A DNA stretch of 64,000 nucleotides from CAYVKM01 sp964452045 (GCA_964452045.1 CAYVKM010000007.1:19455-83454), one strand, 5' to 3'; counted from the stretch's first letter, positions 46,787-56,824 are shown. The notes: a model not told the origin generated them from the letters alone. Translations and numbers: made by a program.

Positions 46787-48751
46787 CTATTCGTCATCCA
46801 GCATCATCTGCAAAGTGCGCATCAACTCCTCAAACCCGGCATGCAATTTTTCCCATTCCGCTAATAATTTTTTCAACTGAGCATTAATTTCTTTATATCG
46901 GGCCTGAATGGTGATAATCTTTTCCGTATCCTGATAGGTTTCGGTTTTTCCCATGTCTGCTTCAATCCGGATCTTCTCAACTTCCAGCTTCTCGATTTTC
47001 TCTTCGATTACCGAAATCCGGGTTTGGAGTTCATTCCTTTTCCGGCTGATCGCTTGGCGGGCCTCGGCTTCTTTCCGTTTTTGGTCGCGGGATTTTCGAC
47101 TGACATTTTTATCGCTTAATTCTGTCATTACTTCAGATGATACTTCATCCTCCGCCGGTCTTAGGTGAAGATAATCAGTATAATTGCCTTCAAATTCAGT
47201 GAGTTTTTGTTTTTTTAATTCAAAAACCCGGTGAATCAGTTTGTCCAGAAAATAGCGATCGTGGGAGATGAGCAGCAGTGTACCATCATATTCCCGCAGG
47301 GCATTTTCCAGGGCCTGCCGGGATGGAATATCCAGATGATTGGTCGGTTCATCCATGATTAAAAAATTTACCGGGGAGAGAATGATCTTCGCCAGGGAGA
47401 CCCGCGCTTTCTCTCCCCCGGAAAGAACCTCAATCTTTTTCTCAATATCATCTCCGCTGAATTTAAAAAGTCCCAGAATATTCCGAATATTGGGACGATG
47501 GGAATCTGCCGCGGTTTCCAAGACTTCCTGATAGATGGTATTCTTTAGGTTCAGTTCCTCAATCCGGTGCTGGGCAAAGTATCCGATATGCACCCGTTCA
47601 CCAATTTTAATATTCCCTTGCTGGGGCTTCAACATTCCGGTGATTAATTTGGTGAGCGTAGTTTTTCCGGCGCCGTTCTGACCAACCAGGGCAATTTTAT
47701 CTCCCCGGGAGATTTGAAAATTTAAATCACGAAAAACCCACGTTTCATTGTAACGGAATGAAACATCCTTAAATTTCAGCACATCTTTATAGCTGGACAC
47801 ATCGACTTTTATGGAAAAAGAGAAACTTTTGGTTTGTCTGTTTAACTCTAGTGATTCCAGTTTTTCCAGTTTTTTAATCCGGCTTTGCGCTTGAGCGGCC
47901 TTGGTTGCCTTGTAACGAAAACGATCGATAAATTTTTGCTGCTGCGTCTTATACCTCTGAATATTTTTCTGGTGTTGTAAAGTTTGTTCGGCCAGCAATT
48001 CCTTTTGTCGTTCAAAGTCGGCAAACTTTCCCGGAAAATGATGCAGAGCACCGTTCTCCAGTTCCACAATTTCCCGGGCAATTTTATCGATAAATGTGCG
48101 GTCGTGTGATACAATCACGATGCTGCCATTAAATTTTTTCAGGTACTCTTCCAACCATTCCAGCGAGGGCAGATCCAGATGGTTGGTTGGTTCATCCAGC
48201 AATAACAGATCGGGTTTTTGCAGAAGCAATTTAGCCAGGTAAACCCGCATTCGCCAGCCTCCGCTGAATTCGTTTAGCGGTTTCCCGAACTCATTCTGAT
48301 CGAAACCTAAGCCTGCCAGGATCTTCTTGGCCTCGGCTTGCAGGCTGTAACCATCCAGCAGCTTAAAGTGGTTTTCAAGCTCTCCCTGTTTGGCCACTAA
48401 TTCCCGTTCAGACTGTGGATTATTTTCTGCAATAAGGGCAATTTGTATTTCTTTCAGTTGGGTAGCAATTTTCTGAATATCCGATCTCCCGGCTAATACG
48501 ATGGAAAGAATCTGATTGTCCTCGAGAGTCACTTCTTCCTGGGGTAGATAGCCGATCCGGTAACCCGATGACCGATTAATCTGACCCGAGGTCTGTTTTA
48601 GCTGACCGGCGATGATGCGCAGTAGCGTGGTTTTACCCGAACCATTTGCTCCAATCAGGGCAATCCTGCTGCCGTCATTAATGTACCAGTCCAGCTCCTG
48701 CAGTAGATTTAGTTCGCCTATTCCATAACTAATGTTTTTTAACTGTATCAT
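46787..48751 (-). CDS. ABC-F family ATPase (Uup/YdiF-like)
   Basis: 654 residues with two ABC domains and no membrane segment. Walker A sequences are GANGSGKTT and GQNGAGKTT; signatures are LNEFSGGWRMRVYLAKLL and LSGGEKARVSLAKI; both Walker B are followed by DEPTNHLD. The inter-domain linker is long and basic (about 240-300), as needed to reach the ribosome, and a C-terminal coiled coil (about 545-640) resembles the Uup DNA- or RNA-binding tail. ABC-F proteins act on translating ribosomes. A housekeeping role is more likely than antibiotic protection, but this is inference. It converges on the ABC operon. Confidence 0.92.
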   Translation of the reverse strand: MIQLKNISYGIGELNLLQELDWYINDGSRIALIGANGSGKTTLLRIIAGQLKQTSGQINRSSGYRIGYLPQEEVTLEDNQILSIVLAGRSDIQKIATQLKEIQIALIAENNPQSERELVAKQGELENHFKLLDGYSLQAEAKKILAGLGFDQNEFGKPLNEFSGGWRMRVYLAKLLLQKPDLLLLDEPTNHLDLPSLEWLEEYLKKFNGSIVIVSHDRTFIDKIAREIVELENGALHHFPGKFADFERQKELLAEQTLQHQKNIQRYKTQQQKFIDRFRYKATKAAQAQSRIKKLEKLESLELNRQTKSFSFSIKVDVSSYKDVLKFKDVSFRYNETWVFRDLNFQISRGDKIALVGQNGAGKTTLTKLITGMLKPQQGNIKIGERVHIGYFAQHRIEELNLKNTIYQEVLETAADSHRPNIRNILGLFKFSGDDIEKKIEVLSGGEKARVSLAKIILSPVNFLIMDEPTNHLDIPSRQALENALREYDGTLLLISHDRYFLDKLIHRVFELKKQKLTEFEGNYTDYLHLRPAEDEVSSEVMTELSDKNVSRKSRDQKRKEAEARQAISRKRNELQTRISVIEEKIEKLEVEKIRIEADMGKTETYQDTEKIITIQARYKEINAQLKKLLAEWEKLHAGFEELMRTLQMMLDDE

Positions 48752-48950
48752 CCGTGTTCAAAAATTATCAAATTTGGTCAGATACTGGTGAATTAAATGA
48801 TCGATTCCCCTAATATTCAATTATTAGTCACTGGTTCAATTTCCTTAAAAATCCCTGCCAAATTATATAATCTAAAAATAGATGACAATGATTTTGAAAT
48901 TAACTTTTGATTTATTATTTTTATAAAGAAAAAATTAACCAGGAGTCAAA

Positions 48951-50048
48951 ATGGAAGAACGATTAATTCATTGGAAAAAGTTATTGGACTTTGCCAAAAA
49001 GGCAATGATGTACGCCGGGGCCAGTGCGGAAGACGCCGAAATGGTGGCAGACAATCTGGTTCAGTCTAACCTTCGAGGTATCGATTCGCACGGTGTTTCC
49101 CGTTTAAGACGCTATATGGATGGCATCAAAAGCGGCTATATGATAGCCGATGCTAAACCTAAGATTGTAAAAGAATCCAGCGTTTTGGCCAATGTGGATG
49201 GTGGAAACGGACTGGGACAGGTTGCCGGTACCTTTGGAATGAAACTGTCTATCAAAAAGGCTCAGAAAGAGGGGATAGGCCTGGTTACCGTTTTTAATTC
49301 GAATCACTACGGTTTTGCCGGCTATTATCCACTGATGGCCTTGAAACATAATTTTATGGGAATTTCCATGACAAATTCCGCACCGCTGGCTGTTCCAACA
49401 TTTGGCAAGAATGCAATTATCGGGACCAATCCCATTGCCGTAACCGCACCCACCAAAAAGAATAAGCCCTGGGTTATGGACTTTGCTACTACTGTGGCTC
49501 CCCGGGGAAAACTGGAGGTCTATAACCGATTGGGAAAAGAGCTCCCAGAGGGTTGGGCTACTGATGAAAATGGCCATGTAACCCGCGATGCGGCCCGGGT
49601 TTTAAACAATCTGGGAAAACTCCTGGGTGGCGGGATTCTGCCGCTTGGTGGGGCAGGAGAGCTGTACGGTGGTCATAAGGGTTATGGCCTTATTGTCATG
49701 GTCGATGTTTTCTGTGCCATTCTCTCCGGTTCCAATCACGGGCCGCATGTGGTGAGCAAGAAAGATGGAAAGGTTAATTTCCCCAGAGTTGGCCACATGT
49801 TTATGGTTATTGATCCGGAATATTTTGTTGGTCTGGAAACTTTCCGGAACAATATGGACCAGTATATTGATGAATTGAAGAATTCTGAAAAAGCCAAAGG
49901 CGAACCACGAATTTATGTTCACGGTGAGAAAGAGTTCGAGGAACATGACAAACGAGAGAAAAATGGCTGCCCGCTCGATGCCAAGACGGCAGAGGGTCTA
50001 ATGAATATTTCCCAGGAAAGCGGCGTACCAATTGAGTTTATGAATTAA
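48951..50048 (+). CDS. Malate/L-lactate dehydrogenase family (Ldh2/MDH2) oxidoreductase
   Basis: 365 residues of the NAD(P)-dependent type 2 malate/lactate/sulfolactate dehydrogenase fold. Family landmarks are NLRGIDSHGVSRLRRYMDG (Asp and His of the active site), FNSNHYGFAGYY, and GTNPIAVTAPTKKNKPWVMDFATT. It oxidises an alpha-hydroxy acid or reduces the keto acid; the substrate among malate, lactate, ureidoglycolate and similar cannot be assigned. CAGGAG lies before the start. A bidirectional terminator follows and no pathway genes adjoin. Confidence 0.92.
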   Translation: MEERLIHWKKLLDFAKKAMMYAGASAEDAEMVADNLVQSNLRGIDSHGVSRLRRYMDGIKSGYMIADAKPKIVKESSVLANVDGGNGLGQVAGTFGMKLSIKKAQKEGIGLVTVFNSNHYGFAGYYPLMALKHNFMGISMTNSAPLAVPTFGKNAIIGTNPIAVTAPTKKNKPWVMDFATTVAPRGKLEVYNRLGKELPEGWATDENGHVTRDAARVLNNLGKLLGGGILPLGGAGELYGGHKGYGLIVMVDVFCAILSGSNHGPHVVSKKDGKVNFPRVGHMFMVIDPEYFVGLETFRNNMDQYIDELKNSEKAKGEPRIYVHGEKEFEEHDKREKNGCPLDAKTAEGLMNISQESGVPIEFMN

Positions 50049-50058
50049 GTGCAGGTAT

Positions 50059-50096
50059 AAAAAAAGGGAGATTGTTCAATCTCCCTTTTTTGTTTT
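50059..50096. terminator. Bidirectional terminator between Ldh2 and serC
   Basis: AAAAAAAGGGAGATT, loop GTTC, AATCTCCCTTTTTTG. Runs of A and T on both sides suit both converging genes. Confidence 0.88.
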
Positions 50097-50110
50097 ATCG
50101 GTTCTGCTGA

Positions 50111-51193
50111 TTATCCGTTTTTCTTCTCAAAATCCTTCATAAAACTTACCAGAGCTTTTACCCCATCCAGTGACATGGCATTATAAATACTGGCCCGAAT
50201 GCCACCAACTGAGCGATGTCCCTTCAGACCGACCAATTTCGCAGCGGTGGCTTCGGCAACGAATTTCTTTTCCAGATCTTCACTGGGCAGGCGGAAAGTA
50301 ATGTTCATGATAGACCGGCTGTCTTCTTTGGCGGTACCGCGGTAAAAATCAGTCCCGTCAACCGTCTGATAGATCAGATTTGCCTTCTCTTTATTAACCT
50401 TCTCCACCTTGTCGATGCCCCCCTGTTCCAGGATCCATTTCATTACCAAACCGACAAGATAGATCCCGAAACAATTGGGTGTGTTGTAAAGTGAGTTTTT
50501 ATCGGCAAAAATATTATAATTCAGAATGGTTGGTATATCATCGTGGCTTCGTGTTAACAGATCATTCCGGATAATCACAATCGTCACACCTGCAGGACCG
50601 GCATTTTTCTGGGCGCCTGCATAAATAAGAGCGAATTTTTTCGGATCGAAACGGCGGCAATACAAATCAGAAGACATATCAGCAACCAACGGAATATTTC
50701 CGGTGTCCGGATAATGTGCCCACTGGGTTCCGAAAATGGTGTTATTCGAAGTAATATGCAGATATGAGGCATCCGACTTAATTTTAAAGTCTTTGGGAAT
50801 ATGGGAGAAATTATCTGCTTCGGAACTGGCGGCCACTTCATACTGAATTCCCAACTTTTTGGCTTCGGAAATTGCCTTCTTCGACCAGGACCCGGTATTG
50901 ACGTAAAGTGCCGGTTTTCCTTTAATCGCCAGATTAAAGGGTACGGCAGCAAATTGCCCGGTCGCGCCACCCTGCAAAAACATCACTGTATAGTTATCCC
51001 CGAAACCCATCACTTTTTTTACATCACTGACGGCATCGTTAATTATTTGCTCAAAGGTTTTTGAACGATGGCTCATCTCTAATATAGAGAGACCATCCCC
51101 CCGGTAATTCAGAAATTCTTCTCTGGCCTGTTCTAAGACGGATAAAGGTAAGGTAGCCGGACCTGGATTGAAATTAAAGACTCGATCACTCAT
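50111..51193 (-). CDS. serC: Phosphoserine aminotransferase
   Basis: 360 residues of the SerC class V aminotransferase. Landmarks are FNPGPATLP at the N-terminus, LQGGATGQFAAVP, the PLP lysine in YAGAQKNAGPAGVT, and the C-terminal KGHRSVGGIRASIYNAM. It transfers an amino group from glutamate to 3-phosphohydroxypyruvate in serine synthesis and may also serve pyridoxal phosphate synthesis. serA and serB are not adjacent. The 5' side has AAAGGGGTTTTC before the ATG. Confidence 0.96.
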   Translation of the reverse strand: MSDRVFNFNPGPATLPLSVLEQAREEFLNYRGDGLSILEMSHRSKTFEQIINDAVSDVKKVMGFGDNYTVMFLQGGATGQFAAVPFNLAIKGKPALYVNTGSWSKKAISEAKKLGIQYEVAASSEADNFSHIPKDFKIKSDASYLHITSNNTIFGTQWAHYPDTGNIPLVADMSSDLYCRRFDPKKFALIYAGAQKNAGPAGVTIVIIRNDLLTRSHDDIPTILNYNIFADKNSLYNTPNCFGIYLVGLVMKWILEQGGIDKVEKVNKEKANLIYQTVDGTDFYRGTAKEDSRSIMNITFRLPSEDLEKKFVAEATAAKLVGLKGHRSVGGIRASIYNAMSLDGVKALVSFMKDFEKKNG

Positions 51194-51378
51194 GAAAACC
51201 CCTTTCGTTTTATTTTTATGTTTTTATTGCATATTTACTGGAGGATAATTTAACCATTCAGGTAATTTTAGTAAAGATTTTTAGAAAAAAGATATTGCTG
51301 TTTTTCTATTCTATTTACGGGTTGATTTTGCCAAGCCTTTTATTTATTATTCTCCACCAAAAAACAGGAAAAAAGCTA

Positions 51379-53064
51379 ATGATGCATTATAAAAGATATA
51401 CAAGTGTATTGATATATTTAGTTTTCATTGTTATTCAGATATCTTTTCTATGGGCTGCTGATTTCCCGGAGTTTTCTATCATCACTGAGAAGAGTGTCGA
51501 GAACGCGGTTCGTACCCTGGCTTCTGACGATATGCAAGGTCGCGATGCCGGTCTGCCCAGCGGATGGAAAGCAGGCGATTATTTGCTTAAACAAATCGAG
51601 ACTTTCAACCTGCAGTCATTTTATCCGGAACCGGAGAATAATTCTCCGGACAAATATGTCCAGAAATTTGAGATCACCGGGATTTTTCCGGGAGACATAG
51701 ATAACCATCTATCCGTTTCGACCGATAGCGGAATGACTTCTCTGACCGGCGGAGAGAATTTCTTCTATTTTATTAATTCACCTCAACAGCCGGATGTAAC
51801 TGCAGATATAATTTTTGCCGGATATGCCATTGATGCGCCGCTTTACCAGTACAATGACTTTGGCAATATTGATTGCCGGAATAAGATTGTGCTGGCCTAT
51901 TATGGTGAACCACTGGAAACCGATAGTATGGAGTTCTTCAACGGCCCTCATCAAACCAGCTATTTATTGCCGGAAACCAAAGCCACTGAGATTGCCAATC
52001 GCGGGGGAAAAGCACTTATCCTGCTTCCCACACCGGAGAATCAGACCAAATACGATCGTTTTCTATCGCGAAAGAAAAGTCAGGTGGACAAAGAACAGTT
52101 TATGTTAAGCGAAGAATCCTCGGTACCGGTAATTTATCTCTCTTCAGAGTTTGCTAATGCCTGGCTGGGTGAGTGGTTACCTTCGAATTTTACCAAAGAA
52201 CAGGAAAAATTACGGAACTGGTTGAAAGAAAAGCAACAACATGATGCACCCTTTTCCTGGGAAGGAGGTCTCTCGGGCAAGACTGCAAAACTTCAGATCA
52301 AATACCTTAACAGTGAGAAACGTGAGTGTCGCAATATTCTTGGATTTATACCGGGTCAGGATCCAAAACTAAAAGATGAATATATTCTGGTGGGTTCACA
52401 TTATGACCATGAGGGTGTCTCTGACGGACAAATTTATTATGGTGCAGACGACAATGCTTCCGGTGTATCGGCAAATTTGAATGTGGCCATGGCGTTTTCT
52501 CAATTATCGAGCGTAAATAAGCCAAAACGTAGTATCATTTTTGCCTTCTGGGATGCTGAGGAAAAAGGAATGCTGGGTAGTAAATATTTTACCTTGCATC
52601 CGCCGGTGTCTTTGGAAAGTCTGAAATGTGTGTTTAATATGGATATGATTGGCCGGGATGCATCGTTTAACTTTGCTGCTTTGCGTCAGCCGATGGTGGA
52701 CGATGATGCCGAGAATGAAGTGATGATCTTCTATTCCGCCCAGGCACCTAAACTGGCGCAACTGGCTCAGCAGGCAAATGACGATCTGTATTTGCATCTG
52801 CTCTACGACCCGAATGTATTTTTTACCAGTGGAAGTGATCACGCCAATTTCCAGGTTCATAAAATTCCTGTGCTTTATTATTTTACCGGATTTCATACCG
52901 ACTATACAAGCCCGAATGACACACCGGATAAAATTGATTATGAAAAGTTAACCCGGATAACCAAACATATTGCCAATTTTGTCTACATCTTAGGCGATTT
53001 AAATGTGGTTCCGGATTTTGATGAAAGTATCTTGAGCGCCCCCGAGGGTGATTTTAGAATGTAG
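51379..53064 (+). CDS. Secreted M28-family zinc aminopeptidase
   Basis: About 561 residues from the ATG at 51379 (AGGAAAAAAGCTA upstream), giving a normal signal peptide (VFIVIQISFLWAADF). A longer frame from a TTG at 51295 is less likely. A PA-like inserted domain lies at about 130-260. The M28 core has GSHYDHEG, GADDNASG, WDAEEKGMLGS, NMDMIGRD and SDHANF, supplying the two-zinc ligands and the catalytic Glu pair. It should trim N-terminal residues from peptides in the envelope. AsnS follows within 25 bases. Confidence 0.9.
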   Translation: MMHYKRYTSVLIYLVFIVIQISFLWAADFPEFSIITEKSVENAVRTLASDDMQGRDAGLPSGWKAGDYLLKQIETFNLQSFYPEPENNSPDKYVQKFEITGIFPGDIDNHLSVSTDSGMTSLTGGENFFYFINSPQQPDVTADIIFAGYAIDAPLYQYNDFGNIDCRNKIVLAYYGEPLETDSMEFFNGPHQTSYLLPETKATEIANRGGKALILLPTPENQTKYDRFLSRKKSQVDKEQFMLSEESSVPVIYLSSEFANAWLGEWLPSNFTKEQEKLRNWLKEKQQHDAPFSWEGGLSGKTAKLQIKYLNSEKRECRNILGFIPGQDPKLKDEYILVGSHYDHEGVSDGQIYYGADDNASGVSANLNVAMAFSQLSSVNKPKRSIIFAFWDAEEKGMLGSKYFTLHPPVSLESLKCVFNMDMIGRDASFNFAALRQPMVDDDAENEVMIFYSAQAPKLAQLAQQANDDLYLHLLYDPNVFFTSGSDHANFQVHKIPVLYYFTGFHTDYTSPNDTPDKIDYEKLTRITKHIANFVYILGDLNVVPDFDESILSAPEGDFRM

Positions 53065-53088
53065 TTTTCACAGGTGAGGAGATGCAGT

Positions 53089-54402
53089 TTGGAAAAGTCC
53101 GATTATAAAAAGCGAATCTATATCGAAGACATTCACCAGCATGTGGATGAAGAAGTGATCATTGCCGGTTGGTTATATAACAAACGTTCCAGCGGAAAAA
53201 TCCAGTTTTTGCTGGTGAGAGATGGCAGTGAGATCATCCAGTGTGTGGTGGTAAATGGCGAAGTCAGCGAAGATGTTTTTGGATTGTATGATAAAATGGG
53301 TCTGGAGTCTTCACTGCTGGTAAAGGGGAAAGTACATGAGGATAAGCGTTCGCCGCTTGGTTATGAAATACTGGTCTCAGATATTTTACTTCTCCAATCC
53401 CCGGAACAGGAATATCCGATCTCCAAGAAGGAACATGGAACTGAATTTCTGATGGATAATCGCCATCTCTGGCTGCGATCGAAAAAACAGTATGCCATTC
53501 TCCGGATCCGCCATGAGATTATTTCTGCTATCCGGGATTTTTTTAATGACCAGGGCTTTATCTTGATTGATACGCCCATCTTTACTCCGGCTGCTGCAGA
53601 AGGTACTACCACCCTGTTTGAAACCGAATATTTTGGGGACAAGGTATATTTGACCCAGAGTGGCCAGCTTTATGCGGAAGCAGCTGCCTTGGCTTTAGGC
53701 AAAGTATATTGTTTTGGACCAACTTTCCGGGCGGAAAAATCAAAAACCCGTAGACACCTCACCGAATTCTGGATGGTGGAACCGGAAGTGGCTTTTTTCG
53801 ACCTGGATGATGATATGAAGTTGGCGGAAGACTTTATCAGCTATATCGTACAGCGGGTGCTTGAAAATCGAAAATCTGAGCTGGAAATCCTGGAACGGGA
53901 TAGCTCCAGACTGGAAAACATTAAAGCCCCATTTCCCAGAATTACCTATTCCGAAGGTGTGGAGATTCTACAAAAAAATGGCATCGAGTTTAAATGGGGG
54001 GATGATTTTGGTGGTACCGATGAAACTGTGATATCCGAGCAGTTCGACCGGCCGGTCATCGTCCATCGCTACCCAGCAGAGGTAAAAGCCTTCTACATGA
54101 AGAGGGATCCGGAGAACGAAAAATTGGCCTTGGCAATGGATGTACTGGCACCCGAAGGTTACGGGGAAATCATTGGAGGCAGTCAGCGTGAAGATGATTA
54201 TGATGCGCTGGTTAAACGCATCAAAGCACATAAATTACCTATGAAAGCCTTCGAATGGTATCTGGATCTGCGACGCTATGGAAGCGTTCCCCATGCCGGT
54301 TTTGGACTGGGGATTGAACGGACAGTGGCCTGGATTTGCGGTATTCCTCATATCCGGGAAACCATCCCATTTCCCCGGACAATCTATCGGGTTTATCCCT
54401 GA
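53089..54402 (+). CDS. asnS: Asparaginyl-tRNA synthetase
   Basis: About 437 residues. The TTG at 53089 is preferred because GAGGAG ends seven bases before it; a GTG at 53074 would place that site inside the gene. An OB-fold anticodon-binding domain (about 10-110) is followed by a class IIb catalytic core with motif 2 FRAEKSKTRRHLTEFWMVEPE, the conserved GGSQREDDYD, and motif 3 GFGLGIERT. The FRAE-x-TRRHL and FWMVEPE forms point to AsnRS rather than AspRS. No amidotransferase genes are seen. It appears co-transcribed with the M28 peptidase. Confidence 0.94.
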   Translation: MEKSDYKKRIYIEDIHQHVDEEVIIAGWLYNKRSSGKIQFLLVRDGSEIIQCVVVNGEVSEDVFGLYDKMGLESSLLVKGKVHEDKRSPLGYEILVSDILLLQSPEQEYPISKKEHGTEFLMDNRHLWLRSKKQYAILRIRHEIISAIRDFFNDQGFILIDTPIFTPAAAEGTTTLFETEYFGDKVYLTQSGQLYAEAAALALGKVYCFGPTFRAEKSKTRRHLTEFWMVEPEVAFFDLDDDMKLAEDFISYIVQRVLENRKSELEILERDSSRLENIKAPFPRITYSEGVEILQKNGIEFKWGDDFGGTDETVISEQFDRPVIVHRYPAEVKAFYMKRDPENEKLALAMDVLAPEGYGEIIGGSQREDDYDALVKRIKAHKLPMKAFEWYLDLRRYGSVPHAGFGLGIERTVAWICGIPHIRETIPFPRTIYRVYP

Positions 54403-54571
54403 CCAGAAAATTCCTGGATAGCTATTGTTACTTTAATGACCATCGACCTAAAGTAGATTGGTAATAGATTCGGGATTTCTCTCAATTTAAATCTTGAATT
54501 AAGGTATTGGATGATGTAGATTTTATTTGAATCTGTTCCACCTTTAAACAGGATGGAAAACATTTTATCTT

Positions 54572-55048
54572 ATGCAATTGTATCACAAGAAAAATATTCC
54601 AATCGGAGTTATCGGGGGCAGCATCTGCACCGACGAGGAATATAAATTGGCAGAAGCGGTGGGAAAAAAGATTGCCCAGGCCGGGGGCATATTAATCTGT
54701 GGTGGAATGAGCGGTGTGATGGAGGCCGCCTGCAAAGGTGCGTTTCAGGCGGGAGGATTAACCGTGGGAATCTTACCAACTGATAGTATCGATGATGCGA
54801 ATCCCTATGTTAAGATACCGGTTGCCACGGGAATGGGTATTGGCCGTAATATAATTATTGTCCGGACGGCTGCAGCCCTGATTTCCATTGACGGTAAGTT
54901 TGGCACTTTATCGGAAATTTCCTATGCCTTGCAACTGAATAAGAAAGTGATATCGTTACGACCGTGGATGGAGGTGCCCGGAATGATGATCGTCAAAACA
55001 CCGGAAGAAGCAGTTCGGCTTGCATTTGAGGCCGTTGATGATATTTAA
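54572..55048 (+). CDS. TIGR00725-family protein (LOG/SLOG-like Rossmann fold)
   Basis: 158 residues. The nucleotide-binding start IGVIGGS is followed by AQAGGILICGGMSGVMEAACKGAFQAGG and MGIGRNIIIVRTAAALISI. The LOG signature PGGxGTxxE appears as DGKFGTLSE, so the Thr and Glu remain but the PGG is lost. LOG relatives hydrolyse nucleotide 5'-monophosphates or bind molybdenum cofactor; the exact role of this subfamily is not settled. It lies 21 bases before the acylphosphatase gene, with apt next. Confidence 0.82.
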   Translation: MQLYHKKNIPIGVIGGSICTDEEYKLAEAVGKKIAQAGGILICGGMSGVMEAACKGAFQAGGLTVGILPTDSIDDANPYVKIPVATGMGIGRNIIIVRTAAALISIDGKFGTLSEISYALQLNKKVISLRPWMEVPGMMIVKTPEEAVRLAFEAVDDI

Positions 55049-55068
55049 TTTTTAGAGAATAAATCTAA

Positions 55069-55359
55069 ATGGAAAATTCAGCTTTTCTGGCTTATGCGGA
55101 GGGGATTGTCCAGGGTGTGGGTTTCCGCTATTTTACCTATCGGGAGGCCCAGGCTTTTGACATCGTCGGATACGTACGCAACCTGCCCAATGGCCGGGTG
55201 GAAGTCTACGCCGAAGGTCCTAAAGCCGATCTGGACAGATTTATTGAAATACTTAGGCAGGGCCCGCGCTTTGGGAATGTTGAGAATCTTGAAGTCCAAT
55301 GGAAGCAACCCCAAAATAAATACAAGCAGTTTAGAATTGAAAGCGGATACGGTTTTTAG
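55069..55359 (+). CDS. acyP: Acylphosphatase
   Basis: 96 residues, the normal size. The catalytic Arg20 lies in GIVQGVGFRYFTYREA and the catalytic Asn38 in VGYVRNLPNGRVEVYAEGP. The enzyme hydrolyses carboxyl-phosphate bonds such as acetyl phosphate or carbamoyl phosphate in the cytoplasm. It sits in a tight three-gene run with the TIGR00725 gene and apt. Confidence 0.93.
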   Translation: MENSAFLAYAEGIVQGVGFRYFTYREAQAFDIVGYVRNLPNGRVEVYAEGPKADLDRFIEILRQGPRFGNVENLEVQWKQPQNKYKQFRIESGYGF

Positions 55360-55400
55360 TACAACCATTTTGATCTATATTCCAAGAGAGGAGAATATTC

Positions 55401-55922
55401 ATGCAAAATCTGGCTGCCTACATTCGTAACGTACCGGATTTTCCGGTGAAGGGAATTCAGTTTAAAGATATTACTACCCTGATAAAAGACGGCGATCTTT
55501 TTGCCCAGACCGTGGATCAGCTTTATCAGCCTTTTCGTCGGGAAGAAATTGAAAAAATTGTAGCGATTGAAGCACGCGGTTTTATCTTTGGTGCTGCCTT
55601 ATCCTATAAGCTGAATGTGGGTTTTGTGCCGGTCCGTAAACCGGGAAAATTGCCGGCGGAAACGGTATCCGAAGAATATGATCTGGAGTATGGAAAGGAT
55701 AGTATCGAAATTCACCGGGATGCGATTCTGCCCAATGAAAAAGTCCTGATTGTGGATGATTTACTGGCTACCGGCGGGACTGCCGCAGCCTGCTGCCGGT
55801 TGGTGGAAAAGCTGGGTGGAAATATTATTGGGATTTCATTTCTGATTGAATTGACTGAAATAAATGGCCGCAAGCTGTTAAAGGATTATAATATCCAATC
55901 TTTACTTAGCTTTCCCTTTTAA
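55401..55922 (+). CDS. apt: Adenine phosphoribosyltransferase
   Basis: 173 residues. IRNVPDFPVKGIQFKDIT is the family N-terminus, AIEARGFIFG the adenine-binding loop, and VLIVDDLLATGGTA the PRPP motif. It salvages adenine to AMP. AGAGGAG lies before the ATG. The gene follows acyP by 41 bases and is closed by a strong terminator. Confidence 0.96.
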   Translation: MQNLAAYIRNVPDFPVKGIQFKDITTLIKDGDLFAQTVDQLYQPFRREEIEKIVAIEARGFIFGAALSYKLNVGFVPVRKPGKLPAETVSEEYDLEYGKDSIEIHRDAILPNEKVLIVDDLLATGGTAAACCRLVEKLGGNIIGISFLIELTEINGRKLLKDYNIQSLLSFPF

Positions 55923-55958
55923 AAAAAAGAGCCAATTGTTTTTCAATTGGCTCTTTTC
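55921..55958. terminator. Bidirectional terminator after apt
   Basis: A-run, AGAGCCAATTG, loop TTTTT, CAATTGGCTCTTTTCTT. It also suits the minus-strand barrel gene ending at 55985. Confidence 0.88.
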
Positions 55959-55984
55959 TTAAGTAACAATATTTCGTATAAGAT

Positions 55985-56824
55985 TTAAAATACAACACCA
56001 GCTGTTGCACCAATAAACGATGTTGTTCCACCATATTCTTCCCCGGTGAATTCATCTTTTATTTTTTTGGTGAATATCAAGTTGTACATTCCCTGAAAAA
56101 TCAGATTTAATTTTTCACCTACTGGGACCTCTATTCCTGCACCAAAACCGATGCCCATTCTATTTTCATCATCTTTCTCTTCACTACTGGTTTGAGTTTC
56201 CCATCCGACATCAATTAAATCCTGTTCAGTAAATGTATATGTATTTAAATTTCCGGAAACATCCTCAACTGTTACTGAGGCACCATTTATACTTTCTTTA
56301 TACTTTGTTTTTGATTTGAGTATATTATAAGTAGCATTTCCAAATAGAAATAATTGTGTGGATGCTTCTGGAGGAGTCAAATAAGGACGTAGACCAATTC
56401 CAAATTTGAATGCATTTTGAGTACCTTCAAAATTAATTTTACTTTGTAAATTTCCATCTGTTATAGTACCAAGATAATTACCTAAGTTATCGTAAAGAGC
56501 TACCCCTATAATATCACTTCTAAAGAGGTAATTATTGAATTCTGTGTATGCGGGGCCATAATAATCTGTCAAGGCTTGATTATCTACTGTGAAGCTTTCA
56601 AATCCTGCAAAAATTGGTATACCTAGTCGATATGATGGGAAAAAGACATATTGGACATTTAAACTTAGACCCACCTTATAGAAATCCTTAAATTCGTCTG
56701 GACTTAAGGGGAAACCCGCACCGGCATAAATTTCAAACTGGTTTTTACGGGAAAGCTGAGAAAATGCATCCACTGAGGAGAATACCAGCACACAAATAAT
56801 GAGTACCGTAAACATTTGCCTCAT
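55985..56824 (-). CDS. Outer-membrane beta-barrel protein, unknown function
   Basis: 279 residues with a Sec signal peptide (to DAFSQ). Glycine- and aromatic-rich strands (FEIYAGAGFPLS, FGIGLRPYLTPPE, MGIGFGAGIEVPVG) end in SFIGATAGVVF, whose final Phe is the outer-membrane barrel signature. I recognise no named family. It follows a CsgG-like gene by 110 bases on the same strand. Confidence 0.7.
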   Translation of the reverse strand: MRQMFTVLIICVLVFSSVDAFSQLSRKNQFEIYAGAGFPLSPDEFKDFYKVGLSLNVQYVFFPSYRLGIPIFAGFESFTVDNQALTDYYGPAYTEFNNYLFRSDIIGVALYDNLGNYLGTITDGNLQSKINFEGTQNAFKFGIGLRPYLTPPEASTQLFLFGNATYNILKSKTKYKESINGASVTVEDVSGNLNTYTFTEQDLIDVGWETQTSSEEKDDENRMGIGFGAGIEVPVGEKLNLIFQGMYNLIFTKKIKDEFTGEEYGGTTSFIGATAGVVF

